Source: Gaiellales bacterium (GTDB taxonomy: Bacteria; Actinomycetota; Thermoleophilia; Gaiellales; F1-60-MAGs149). From it: DNA of 8,174 nucleotides. Positions 1 to 6,249 of this stretch are shown here, piece after piece. The notes beneath the pieces are model-generated. The model was not told where the DNA came from. It saw only the letters and a list, made by a program, of their open reading frames with translations, and searched no databases. Position numbers and translations under genes: made by a program. Numbering within the stretch: position 1 is the first letter of the stretch; every line of letters begins with the position of its first letter. The stretch is taken from positions 1 to 8,174 of the forward strand of contig JAURLF010000166.1 in NCBI GenBank assembly GCA_030831375.1. The letters run 5' to 3'.

Positions 1-132
1 CCGGCGACCGTTCCCGCCGCAGTGGCGCTGGCAGCGGCCGGCATCGTCGAGCGCCGCGCCGTGGCGGCCTGGGCGCATGCGGCGGCCGATTCCCGCCGAC
101 GCCCTAGGATGCACGCAGACAAGGAGGCCTGA
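1..132 (+). CDS. possible C-terminal tail of an upstream gene (partial)
   Basis: Frame 1 is open from the window edge to a TGA at 130-132. It reads as an Ala/Val-rich stretch (start PATVPAAVALAAAGIVERRA) followed by an Arg-rich, polar tail. Nearly all third codon positions to about 90 are G or C, as expected of real coding sequence in this genome. The stop lies 4 nt before the next ATG, the same tight spacing as between the two following genes. Nothing in these 43 residues identifies a family. In GC-rich DNA a short open frame can arise by chance, and the opposite strand is also open in one frame here, so this is a weak call. Confidence 0.3.
   Translation, partial: PATVPAAVALAAAGIVERRAVAAWAHAAADSRRRPRMHADKEA
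105..127 (+). promoter_or_regulatory. ribosome binding site and possible -10 element for gabD
   Basis: AAGGAGG at 121-127 is a near-perfect Shine-Dalgarno sequence, 9 nt before the ATG at 137. It decides the start against an upstream in-frame codon at 77. TAGGAT at 105-110 resembles an actinobacterial -10 (TANNNT) and would give a leader of about 20 nt. No convincing -35 is visible, so the ribosome binding site is firm and the promoter is tentative. This is the only strong Shine-Dalgarno site seen before a gene in the window. Confidence 0.6.
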
Positions 133-136
133 CCCG

Positions 137-1609
137 ATGGCGATCACCCTGCCCAACCTCGACGAGCACCTTCTGATCGGCGGCGCCTGGACGGAGGCCT
201 CGGGCGGTGAGCGCTTCGACGTCACGGACCCGGCCTCGGGCGGGCGTGTCGGCTCCGTCCCGAACGGCACGCGCGACGACGTCACGGCGGCGATCGACGC
301 GGCCGCCGCGGCGCTGCCGGGCTGGCGATCGACGTCGGCGCTCAGCCGGGCGCGGATCCTGCGCAAGGCCGCCGACGTCATGCGCGAGCGGGCAGACCTG
401 ATCGCCGAGACGATGACGGCCGAGCAGGGCAAGGCCCTCGCGGAGGCCAAGGGCGAGGTCGAGTACGCCGCCTCCTTCTTCGAGTGGTTCGCCGGCGAGG
501 CGGAGCGCGTCTACGGCCAGATCGCGCCGGCGATGAACACCGACAACCGCGTGCTGGTCCTGCGCCAGCCCGTCGGCGTCGTCGCCGCCATCACCCCGTG
601 GAACTTCCCCGCGGCGATGATGACCCGCAAGCTCGGCCCGGCCATGGCCGCGGGCTGCACCAGCATCGTCAAGCCCGCCAGCGCGACGCCGCTGACCGCC
701 GCGCTCGTCCTGCGCTGCATCGAGGACGCCGGCGCCCCGGCGGGCGTCGTCAACCTCGTCACCTCGCGCGACGCGGGGATGGTCGCGGACACGCTCTTCA
801 CGGACCCGCGGGTGCGCAAGATCTCGTTCACCGGCTCGACGGAGATCGGCAAGGATCTGATCCGCGCCTCGGCCGAGCAGGTCAAGCGGCTCAGCCTCGA
901 GCTGGGCGGGCACGCCCCGTACATCATCTTTGACGACGCCGACCTCGAGCCCGCCGTCGACGGGCTGATCGCCTCCAAGTACCGCAACGCGGGCCAGACC
1001 TGCGTGTGCGCCAACCGGGCCTTCGTGCAGCGCGGCATCTACGATGACTTCCGCGCGCTCCTGCAGCAGAAGGTCGAGGCGATGAAGGTCGGCCACGGCC
1101 TCGCGGAGGGCACCCAGATCGGCCCGCTGATCAACGCGGCGGCGGTCGACAAGGCCGACGAGCACGTCCAGGACGCGCTCGCGAAGGGCGCGACCCTCGT
1201 CACGGGCGGTCGGCGGCTGACGGAGGGCGAGTTCGCGAACGGCTCGTTCTACGCCCCGACGATCATCGACGGCGTCACGCGCGAGATGGACATCTTCTAC
1301 GAGGAGACCTTCGGTCCCGTCGCCGGCCTGACCGTGTTCGACACGGAGGACGAGGCGATCGACTACGCCAACGACTCGATCTACGGTCTCGCGTCGTACT
1401 TCCACACGCGCGACTACGCGCGCCTGATGCGGGTCGCGGAGCGGCTCGAGTACGGCATCGTCGGCGCCAACGCGGGCATCATCTCGGCCGCCAACGCGCC
1501 GTTCGGCGGTGTCAAGCAGTCCGGCTTCGGCCGCGAGGGCGGCAGCGTCGGCATCGACGAGTACCTGGACGTCAAGTACGTCCTCGTCGGCGGCGTCGGG
1601 ACGGTCTAG
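137..1609 (+). CDS. gabD: NAD(P)-dependent succinate-semialdehyde dehydrogenase (GabD-type aldehyde dehydrogenase)
   Basis: Cytosolic aldehyde dehydrogenase, 490 aa, close to the roughly 480-490 of bacterial GabD. It is expected to oxidise succinate semialdehyde to succinate, the last step of GABA breakdown. Visible motifs in order: cofactor-site TPWNFP (153-158, Asn156), MTRK with Arg164 in a region implicated in substrate carboxylate binding, VKPA (Lys179), FTGSTEIG (231-238), ELGG with general base Glu255, and GQTCVCANR with catalytic Cys289 and a second Cys two residues later. These are followed by EETFGP (389-394) and the GabD-like C-terminal block GVKQSGFGREGG. The CVC pair matches the position of the redox-switch cysteines described in human SSADH. 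ATG 137 is chosen because AAGGAGG sits 9 nt upstream. No GABA transaminase is in the window, so the exact semialdehyde is inferred. The family call is very secure and the substrate probable. Confidence 0.88.
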   Translation: MAITLPNLDEHLLIGGAWTEASGGERFDVTDPASGGRVGSVPNGTRDDVTAAIDAAAAALPGWRSTSALSRARILRKAADVMRERADLIAETMTAEQGKALAEAKGEVEYAASFFEWFAGEAERVYGQIAPAMNTDNRVLVLRQPVGVVAAITPWNFPAAMMTRKLGPAMAAGCTSIVKPASATPLTAALVLRCIEDAGAPAGVVNLVTSRDAGMVADTLFTDPRVRKISFTGSTEIGKDLIRASAEQVKRLSLELGGHAPYIIFDDADLEPAVDGLIASKYRNAGQTCVCANRAFVQRGIYDDFRALLQQKVEAMKVGHGLAEGTQIGPLINAAAVDKADEHVQDALAKGATLVTGGRRLTEGEFANGSFYAPTIIDGVTREMDIFYEETFGPVAGLTVFDTEDEAIDYANDSIYGLASYFHTRDYARLMRVAERLEYGIVGANAGIISAANAPFGGVKQSGFGREGGSVGIDEYLDVKYVLVGGVGTV

Positions 1610-1613
1610 CCCG

Positions 1614-2552
1614 ATGCGCGCGGTCCGCCAGCTCGCCTACGGCGAGCCGCTCGTGGTCGAGGACATCTCCGACCCCGTCGCCGAGGCGGGGGAGGTGCTC
1701 GTCGAGGTCGCCTTCGGCGCCGTCAACCCGCTCGACGCGTGGATCAGCGCGGGCAGCGTGGCCGCGGCCGGTCCGCTGCCGCGCACGCCCGGCTGCGAGG
1801 GCGTCGGCCGCACGGCGGACGGCCGCCGCGTCGGCTTCCGCGGCGCCGGGCTCGGCCTGGTCCGCGACGGCGCGTGGGCGGAGCGCGTGGCGGTGCCCGC
1901 CGACGCGCTGGCGGTGATCCCGGACGGCTGCGACGACCGCGACGCGGCGGCGCTCGGCATCCCCGGCGTGACGGCGCTCGACTGCCTCGACCGCGCCGAG
2001 GTCGGCGACGGCTCGACGGTGCTGGTGCTCGGCGCATCGGGCGGCGTGTCGACGATCGCGATGCAGCTCGCGCGCACGCGCGGCGCGCGCGTGATCGCCC
2101 AGACCACCTCCCCGAACCGCGTCGGCCAGGTCTCGCGCCACGCCGACGAGGTCATCGTGGCCGAAGCCGACATGCTGGAGGAGGCCGTGCGCGAGGTCGC
2201 GCCCGACGGCGTCGACGTGATCCTCGACCCGCTCGCCGGTGCCTTCGCGGCCCCGTGCGTGCGGTTGCTCGCCGCGAACGGCGCGCTCGTCCTGTACGGC
2301 GCGAGCGCGGGTCCCGAGTTCGCGTTCGGGCCGCAGGAGATGTACCGCAAGAACGCGCGCGTGATCGGCTACAGCGGCCTGCCCGTCGCGCCGGCGGCGA
2401 CCGCCCGCTCGATGGAGTCGCTGTACGCCCTCGTCGCGGCCGGCACCCTCGAGACCGTGATCGCCGACGAGCTGCCGCTCGAGCGGGCCGACGAGGCGCT
2501 CACCCGGGTCCGCGAGAACCGCGCCGGCGGCAAGCTGCTCCTGCGCCCCTAG
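1614..2552 (+). CDS. zinc-less MDR-family NAD(P)H:quinone oxidoreductase-like protein
   Basis: Medium-chain dehydrogenase/reductase of 312 aa, slightly short for the quinone oxidoreductase group (about 320-340). The N-terminal GroES-like domain opens with MRAVRQLAYGEP and carries VNPLDAWISAG (37-47), the usual NP-D substrate-side motif. The Rossmann domain begins with VLVLGASGGVS (136-146), where the last glycine of the usual GGVG is Ser, followed by IAMQLARTRGARVIAQ. LVLYGASAG (226-234) is the typical late nucleotide-site strand. No catalytic or structural zinc cysteine cluster is present. ATG 1614 is chosen because homology-like sequence begins there; longer in-frame readings lie inside gabD. 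It follows gabD by 4 nt with at best a weak Shine-Dalgarno (GGGACGG, 1597-1603), so translational coupling in one operon is likely. The natural substrate (quinone, enone or aldehyde) cannot be told. Confidence 0.85.
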   Translation: MRAVRQLAYGEPLVVEDISDPVAEAGEVLVEVAFGAVNPLDAWISAGSVAAAGPLPRTPGCEGVGRTADGRRVGFRGAGLGLVRDGAWAERVAVPADALAVIPDGCDDRDAAALGIPGVTALDCLDRAEVGDGSTVLVLGASGGVSTIAMQLARTRGARVIAQTTSPNRVGQVSRHADEVIVAEADMLEEAVREVAPDGVDVILDPLAGAFAAPCVRLLAANGALVLYGASAGPEFAFGPQEMYRKNARVIGYSGLPVAPAATARSMESLYALVAAGTLETVIADELPLERADEALTRVRENRAGGKLLLRP

Positions 2553-2929
2553 TCCGCGTCGGCAGCGGCGGCCGCGGCCGCCGCCGTGCGGCGCCGGCAG
2601 ACGAGGGCGGCGACGATGCGCCAGCCGACGAGTCCGGCGCCCGTGAAGACCAGCGCGACCACGATGAAGGCGGTCTCGGGCAGGCGCCCCTCCAGCACGG
2701 TGCGGATCGCCATCCCGCCGGCCACGGTGCCGAGCCAGACGGCCGATCCGCGCCCGATAGCGCGCGGCCGGCGGCGCAGCCCCACGATCAGGGCCGAGGC
2801 GGCGTAGCCGGCGAGAAACGGCCAGGCGACGCCGAGGACGGCGAGCGCGGCCGTGTCGCCCTCGTGGCTCTCGCGCCCCAGCAGCGCGAACAGCGCGATC
2901 CAGGCGACGTCCAGGAGGAGCCAGGCCAT
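2549..2929 (-). CDS. DUF3054-like small integral membrane protein
   Basis: A 126-aa membrane protein with about four hydrophobic segments (near residues 2-17, 25-50, 62-75 and 86-110). The N-terminal pattern (DVAW..LFALLGRESHE), the PFLAGY motif, the GGMAIRTVLEG segment and the LVGWR near the end match my memory of the DUF3054 family, whose function is unknown. The C-terminus is basic, then a run of eight alanines ending DAD, encoded by a GC palindrome. Its stop (2549-2551) overlaps the stop of the convergent MDR gene in the shared tetramer CTAG. Its start lies 14 bp from the divergent rsgA start. No Shine-Dalgarno is present; a -10-like hexamer 6 nt before the ATG suggests a leaderless mRNA. 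Confidence 0.75.
   Translation of the reverse strand: MAWLLLDVAWIALFALLGRESHEGDTAALAVLGVAWPFLAGYAASALIVGLRRRPRAIGRGSAVWLGTVAGGMAIRTVLEGRLPETAFIVVALVFTGAGLVGWRIVAALVCRRRTAAAAAAAADAD
2565..2584. repeat. perfect 20-bp GC palindrome at the convergent gene ends
   Basis: GCGGCGGCCG followed directly by its reverse complement CGGCCGCCGC, a perfect 20-bp palindrome. It begins 13 nt after the MDR stop codon and lies inside the 3' end of the DUF3054-like gene, where it encodes part of the poly-Ala tail. In RNA it could fold into a short GC hairpin and help end the gabD-MDR transcript, though no T tract follows. It may equally be a by-product of alternating Ala codons. Confidence 0.4.
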
Positions 2930-2931
2930 AC

Positions 2932-2937
2932 GATGAT
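2932..2937 (+). promoter_or_regulatory. predicted leaderless -10 element for rsgA
   Basis: GATGAT at -12 to -7 followed by TCTCGC and ATG 2944 gives A at -11 and T at -7, the most conserved bases of a sigma-70-type -10. No ribosome binding site is present in the 14 bp between the two divergent starts. No clear -35 is visible; one would have to lie inside the neighbouring coding sequence. Confidence 0.5.
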
Positions 2938-2941
2938 TCTC
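2936..2941 (-). promoter_or_regulatory. predicted leaderless -10 element for the DUF3054-like gene
   Basis: On the minus strand the six bases at -12 to -7 from the ATG are GAGAAT, with the key A at -11 and T at -7, then CATCGT and the ATG at 2929-2927. Transcription would start on the A of the ATG. No clear -35 or Shine-Dalgarno is seen. It overlaps the rsgA -10 by two bases. Confidence 0.5.
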
Positions 2942-2943
2942 GC

Positions 2944-3846
2944 ATGGAAGCTTCGCTCGTCCCCGGGCTCGTCCTCGCCGTCGGCGGCGGCCTCGCCGCC
3001 GTGCGCACCGCGGCGGGGGAGGAGCGCGTGGCGAAGCTCGCGGGACGGCTCGACCGCCGCCCCGTCGCCGGCGACCGCGTCGGCCTCCTGCTGGAGTCCG
3101 ACGACGGCGCCCGCATCGACGTGATCGAGGAGCGCCGCACGGAACTGCGCCGTCAGCAGCGGATGCGCTCCGAGGGCGAGCGGGCGATGAAGGAACAGGT
3201 GCTGGCGGCGAACGCCGAGTGCGTCCTGATCGTGGCCTCGATCGCCGACCCGCCGCTCCGGCGCGGGCTGATCGACCGCATCCTCGTCGCCGGTTGGCGT
3301 GGAGGGATGGCGCCGCTGATCGCGATCACGAAGTGCGACCTCGCCGAGCGCGCCGCCGAGCCGCCCGTGCAGGTGCTCGCCGACTACGCGCAGATCGGGG
3401 TCGACGGCGTCGCCGTCGACGTGCGCACCGCGGCCGGCGCCGAGGCCGTGCGCGCCCTGATCGCGGGGCGCACGGCCGCGGTCGTCGGGCACTCGGGCGT
3501 CGGCAAGTCGACGCTGGTCAACGCGCTCACCGGCGGCGGGCAGGTGACGGGCGCCGTGCACGAGCTGTCGGGGCGCGGCCGCCACACCACCACCACCGCG
3601 ACCTGGCTCGACGTGCCGGGCGGCGGGGCCCTGATCGACCTGCCGGGGATCCGCAGCTTCTCCCTGGCCGGGATCGCGCCGGATGACCTCCGTCACGCGT
3701 TCGCGGACGTCGCGGCGGCCGCCGAGCGCTGCCGCTTCCGCGACTGCCGCCACGTCGGCGAGGACGGCTGCGCCGTCGAGGCCGAGGTCGAGCCGGCGCG
3801 GCTGGCGAGCTACCGCAAGCTGCTCGCGGAGCTCGAGGAGGGCTGA
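2944..3846 (+). CDS. rsgA: ribosome small-subunit assembly GTPase RsgA (YjeQ family)
   Basis: Circularly permuted GTPase that acts late in 30S subunit maturation, 300 aa, typical of the shorter bacterial forms. The N-terminal 80 residues fit the OB-fold domain (PVAGDRVGLLLE, residues 40-51). The permuted order is visible: G4 as TKCD (129-132), then the P-loop GHSGVGKST (182-190), the switch I stretch GRGRHTTTT (210-218) and G3 as DLPG (232-235). The C-terminal zinc-binding motif is Cys263, Cys268, His270 and Cys276. ATG 2944 is the first good start, and no Shine-Dalgarno precedes it. It is transcribed alone, divergent from the DUF3054-like gene and ending at a hairpin 7 nt past its stop. The identification is secure. 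Confidence 0.95.
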   Translation: MEASLVPGLVLAVGGGLAAVRTAAGEERVAKLAGRLDRRPVAGDRVGLLLESDDGARIDVIEERRTELRRQQRMRSEGERAMKEQVLAANAECVLIVASIADPPLRRGLIDRILVAGWRGGMAPLIAITKCDLAERAAEPPVQVLADYAQIGVDGVAVDVRTAAGAEAVRALIAGRTAAVVGHSGVGKSTLVNALTGGGQVTGAVHELSGRGRHTTTTATWLDVPGGGALIDLPGIRSFSLAGIAPDDLRHAFADVAAAAERCRFRDCRHVGEDGCAVEAEVEPARLASYRKLLAELEEG

Positions 3847-3853
3847 GAACGGG

Positions 3854-3888
3854 CGACGGCGCCCGGGCCGGGGGCCGGGGCGCCGTCG
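3854..3888. terminator. GC-rich hairpin, probable bidirectional terminator
   Basis: An 11-bp perfect stem (CGACGGCGCCC at 3854-3864 with its complement at 3878-3888) encloses a 13-nt G/C loop. It sits between two convergent genes: rsgA ends at 3846 and the HTH/coiled-coil gene ends at 3913. There is no T tract on either side, as is common for stem-only terminators in high-GC actinobacteria. Position and symmetry suggest it serves both transcripts. Confidence 0.65.
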
Positions 3889-3912
3889 GGTCGCGCGGGG
3901 GAGGGGCTGCGC

Positions 3913-4344
3913 CTAGCTCTTGTGCAGGACGCGGCGGATCTTCTCGAGCTCCCTCGACTCCTGCGTCGCGCGCTCGAGATCGCGCTCCAGCTCCGCGATG
4001 TGCGCCTGCAGGGCGTCGATGGCGGTCTTCGCCTCGTGGATCAGGCGGTCCGTCTGCTGGTTCGCGGACCTCGTCGCCGAGCGGGCCGCCGAGCGGGCGG
4101 TGCGGGCCGTGCGGCGCACGCCGCCGCCGTCGACCTGCTCGCGGGCCGTGCGGTAGTACTGGGTCATCACCGTGTTCGCGGAGCGCCCGGACTCCTTCGC
4201 CACCTTGGCGAAGGCCTCGGTCTTCTTCATGCCCTGCTCGACCAGCTTGCGCACGTCCTCGTACGTCTGCCGGCCGATGTCCCCGTGCGGGGGCTTCTTA
4301 GTGGTGGCGCCATCGGACGCGGCGCCATTCGCGGAATTGGCCAT
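3913..4344 (-). CDS. uncharacterised HTH-like protein with basic linker and coiled coil
   Basis: A 143-aa soluble protein that I do not recognise as a named family. Residues 1-22 are low-complexity and polar. Residues 27-68 (TYEDVRKLVEQGMKKTEAF, then KVAKESGRSANTVMTQYYR) look like a helix-turn-helix fold, with recognition helix about 55-65. Residues 77-96 are a basic Arg-Thr/Ser-Ala repeat linker (RRTARTARSAARSATRSA) that could contact DNA or RNA backbone. Residues 100-141 form a coiled coil with heptad positions at 105, 109, 112, 116, 119, 123, 126, 130, 133 and 140. This suggests a dimeric or oligomeric nucleic-acid-binding protein, either a regulator or a nucleoid-associated protein. It is divergent from a lipoprotein gene. 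An operator-like near-palindrome overlaps its predicted promoter, which implies autoregulation. The gene is secure; the role is inferred from architecture only. Confidence 0.8.
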   Translation of the reverse strand: MANSANGAASDGATTKKPPHGDIGRQTYEDVRKLVEQGMKKTEAFAKVAKESGRSANTVMTQYYRTAREQVDGGGVRRTARTARSAARSATRSANQQTDRLIHEAKTAIDALQAHIAELERDLERATQESRELEKIRRVLHKS

Positions 4345-4350
4345 GACCTG

Positions 4351-4356
4351 AGTTTG
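4351..4356 (-). promoter_or_regulatory. predicted leaderless -10 element for the HTH/coiled-coil gene
   Basis: On the minus strand CAAACT occupies -12 to -7, followed by CAGGTC and the ATG at 4344. A at -11 and T at -7 fit the pattern at other starts here. There is no Shine-Dalgarno. A TTGACT on the same strand (4386-4381) is too far away (24 nt) for a normal -35. The hexamer shares three bases with the operator-like near-palindrome. Confidence 0.45.
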
Positions 4357-4369
4357 TCACATGTCACAA
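4354..4369. promoter_or_regulatory. operator-like near-palindrome TTGTCACATGTCACAA
   Basis: Sixteen bases symmetric at 14 positions (TTGTnACATGTnACAA). The same bases can be read as two head-to-tail TGTCACA copies, at 4355-4361 and 4362-4368. It lies 10-25 nt upstream of the HTH/coiled-coil start and overlaps its predicted -10, so a bound protein should block RNA polymerase. The obvious candidate binder is that gene's own product, but this is inference. Confidence 0.5.
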
Positions 4370-4438
4370 CTTTCTGGGGCAGTCAAATAGCACCATTTCG
4401 TGAAAACCGCATGTGAATACGGCAGATCCGCACCCGGA

Positions 4439-4445
4439 TGTCACA
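4439..4445 (+). repeat. third TGTCACA copy in the divergent intergenic region
   Basis: TGTCACA recurs 77 bp from the start of the second tandem copy (4362), or exactly eleven 7-bp steps. It is about 70 bp upstream of the lipoprotein ATG at 4514. It lacks the mirrored half seen at 4354-4369. It could be an auxiliary half-site linking the two divergent genes to one regulator, or coincidence. The rest of this gap is AT-richer than its surroundings and includes TTTCGTGAAA at 4396-4405. Confidence 0.3.
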
Positions 4446-4501
4446 TTTGAGGCTCCCGCCGCACCGTGCCCACGGACCGCGCAGAGCCGGGCGATGTCGG
4501 T

Positions 4502-4507
4502 CAGAAT
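4502..4507 (+). promoter_or_regulatory. predicted leaderless -10 element for the 300-aa lipoprotein
   Basis: CAGAAT at -12 to -7, then GGGCGC and ATG 4514. A at -11 and T at -7 are present and no Shine-Dalgarno precedes the start. No good -35 at 16-18 nt is visible. It supports ATG 4514 over the in-frame GTG at 4466, which would bury the signal peptide behind 16 extra residues. Confidence 0.5.
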
Positions 4508-4513
4508 GGGCGC

Positions 4514-5416
4514 ATGCCGCGACCATCCCGCCTGCCCGCCCGCGCGCTCCTCGCGCTCCTGATCCTGGCCGTGCCCGTCCTCGCCGCCTGCGGCGGCTCC
4601 GGACTCGCCGAGGACCCGCAGGCCGTGCTCGCGGAGGCGACCCTGCCGCCGCCCGGCCCGAACGCCTCGAAGCTGTCCGTCGAGTTCACGCCGGGCGACG
4701 CCGCGCCCGACGCGCAGGGCGGCACGGAGGACGGCCCGCTCGGCGGGCTGCTCGGCGGCCCGATTCAGATCGAGGCCACCAGCGAAGGTGACGCCGAGGC
4801 CGGCGTCACCGGTGACGCCAAGATCACCGCCGGGCCGGCCAACATCGCGCTCGCCTTCCGCGCCAACGGGGACGATACGTGGTTGCAGGTTGGCGACCAG
4901 TGGTACGGGCTCGGCCAGCCGCTCGGCATCGACTTCGCGGGCCTCGGCGGGGCGATCGGCCCGCTCGACGAGGTCGTCATCGACCCGAAGGCCACCGCCG
5001 TCGAGGACATCGAGGGTGTCGACTGCGACCGCATCGACGGGCGCTTCAATCCGGCACCCGGCCTGACCGAGCAGCTGCAGGGCGCCGGCGAGGGCCTCGG
5101 CCTGCCGCTCGATCTGCAGGGCCTCGCCGAGGCGCAGGCCGAGATCTCCGTCTGGGTCTCCAAGGACGACGGGGTCGTGCGCCGCATCCAGCTCAGGACC
5201 GACGGCACGGCCGACCAGGCCGCCGGCGGCGACATCACCATCGACCTGACCGTGGTGCCGGCCGAGGTGGTCGAGGTGACCGCCCCCGCGGACGCCCGGC
5301 CGATCACCGACCTGCTGATCAGCCTGCTCGGCGACCAGCTCGGCGGGCTCGGCGAGAACCTCCCCGACCTCGGCGGGCTGCTCGACGGCCTCGGCGGGGG
5401 CGGCGCCAGCGCATGA
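4514..5416 (+). CDS. secreted lipoprotein, LolA/LppX-like
   Basis: A 300-aa predicted lipoprotein anchored on the outer face of the cytoplasmic membrane. Residues 1-26 are a type II signal peptide: PRPSR basic start, hydrophobic ALLALLILAV, and lipobox LAAC with lipidated Cys26, followed by GGSG. The mature part has alternating beta-strand segments, including NIALAFRANGDDTWLQVGDQW (110-130), the short block EDIEGVDCDRIDG (164-176) and ISVWVSKDDGVVRRIQLRTD (211-230). These recall the LolA/LppX/LprG half-barrel lipoproteins that carry lipids or sense the envelope, but that link is by pattern only. The C-terminus (272-300) is a Leu/Gly-rich repeat, LGGLG-LGGLLDGLGGGG. Its TGA overlaps the next gene's ATG (ATGA), so the two are translationally coupled. 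Ligand and function are unknown. Confidence 0.8.
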   Translation: MPRPSRLPARALLALLILAVPVLAACGGSGLAEDPQAVLAEATLPPPGPNASKLSVEFTPGDAAPDAQGGTEDGPLGGLLGGPIQIEATSEGDAEAGVTGDAKITAGPANIALAFRANGDDTWLQVGDQWYGLGQPLGIDFAGLGGAIGPLDEVVIDPKATAVEDIEGVDCDRIDGRFNPAPGLTEQLQGAGEGLGLPLDLQGLAEAQAEISVWVSKDDGVVRRIQLRTDGTADQAAGGDITIDLTVVPAEVVEVTAPADARPITDLLISLLGDQLGGLGENLPDLGGLLDGLGGGGASA

Positions 5417-6240
5417 GCGAGACGGTCGTCGCCTGCGTGCAGATGCACGCCGACCGGCCGCCCGCGGACAACCTCGAGGCGGCCGAGCGCCTCGTCGCGC
5501 GGGCCGCGGCGCGCGGCGCCGAGGTGGTCTCGCTTCCCGAGCGCTGGAACGGCACCGGCCCCGACGACGTGATGGTGGCTCAGGCCGAGCCGCTCGACGG
5601 CGAGACCGCGTCCGCGATGGCCGGCTGGGCCCGGCGGCACGGTGTCTGGCTGCACGGCGGATCGATCGGCGAGGACACGGAGCCCGGCGTGCGCGCGTCC
5701 AACACCACGCTCGTCTTCGATCCGGAGGGTGCGCCCGTCGCGACCTATCGCAAGATCCACATGTTCGACATCGATGTCGAGGGTGCGGCGGCGCGGGAGT
5801 CGGCGGCCAACAAGCCGGGTGACCGGCTCGCGCTCGCCGACATCGCCGGCTGGCCGATGGGCCTGACCATCTGCTACGACCTGCGCTTCCCGGAGCAGTA
5901 CCGCGCGCTCGCGCTGGCCGGCGCCGAGGCCTTCATGGTGCCCGCCGGCTTCACGATGGCCACGGGCCGCGACCACTGGGAGGTGTTGCTGCGCGCCCGC
6001 GCGATCGAGAACGGCGCCTACGTGATCGCCGCCAACCAGCACGGCTACTGGGACGGCTCGGCTCGCTACGCCCGCTCGATGATCATCGACCCGTGGGGGG
6101 TCGTGATCGCCAACGCCGGCGACGGCGAGGGCATCTGCGTCGCCGCGATCGATCGCGCTCGTGTCGCGGACATGCGCACTCGGATCCCGGTCCTGAGCGC
6201 CCGCCGGCCCGAGGCCTACCGGCTCGCGCCGGAGGACTAG
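5413..6240 (+). CDS. carbon-nitrogen hydrolase, Nit1/Nit2 (omega-amidase) type
   Basis: Cytosolic nitrilase-superfamily amidase, 275 aa, the normal size for this branch. The Glu-Lys-Cys triad is visible: Glu43 in SLPERWN, Lys114 in YRKIHMFDIDVEG, and nucleophile Cys154 in LTICYDLRFPEQYR. The CYDLRFPE block together with GRDHWEVLLRARAIEN (185-200) is typical of Nit proteins. These hydrolyse omega-amides of 2-oxo acids (2-oxoglutaramate) or deaminated glutathione. Since most actinobacteria use mycothiol rather than glutathione, omega-amidase activity is the more likely one, but this is inference. ATG 5413 overlaps the lipoprotein stop by the ATGA arrangement, with no separate Shine-Dalgarno. 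The HAD phosphatase gene follows after 9 nt. Confidence 0.88.
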   Translation: MSETVVACVQMHADRPPADNLEAAERLVARAAARGAEVVSLPERWNGTGPDDVMVAQAEPLDGETASAMAGWARRHGVWLHGGSIGEDTEPGVRASNTTLVFDPEGAPVATYRKIHMFDIDVEGAAARESAANKPGDRLALADIAGWPMGLTICYDLRFPEQYRALALAGAEAFMVPAGFTMATGRDHWEVLLRARAIENGAYVIAANQHGYWDGSARYARSMIIDPWGVVIANAGDGEGICVAAIDRARVADMRTRIPVLSARRPEAYRLAPED

Positions 6241-6243
6241 GCT
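6238..6243 (+). promoter_or_regulatory. predicted internal leaderless -10 element overlapping a stop codon
   Basis: TAGGCT lies at -12 to -7 from ATG 6250, followed by GGGCGC. Its first three bases are the TAG stop of the Nit gene. It fits TANNNT exactly, and there is no Shine-Dalgarno before 6250. It suggests the phosphatase gene can be transcribed separately from the genes before it, starting on its own ATG. Confidence 0.5.
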
Positions 6244-6249
6244 GGGCGC

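Noticed and set aside
77..136. Extended N-terminus for GabD from the codon at 77
   Set aside because: The 20 extra residues do not resemble GabD, and AAGGAGG lies 9 nt before ATG 137, which starts at the normal family length.
104..1405. 433-codon open frame antisense to gabD
   Set aside because: Its translation is Arg/Asp/Gly/Val-rich without any domain, typical of the antisense shadow of a GC-rich gene; gabD on the plus strand has every catalytic motif.
1572..3140. 522-codon minus-strand frame across the MDR, DUF3054-like and rsgA genes
   Set aside because: It crosses three recognisable genes in other frames and has low-complexity Arg/Ala/Gly composition, so it is a shadow and not a long overlapping gene.
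4381..4386. TTGACT (minus strand) as a -35 box for the HTH/coiled-coil gene
   Set aside because: It is 24 nt from the predicted -10, too far for a normal sigma-70-type promoter, and no better -10 lies at 16-18 nt.
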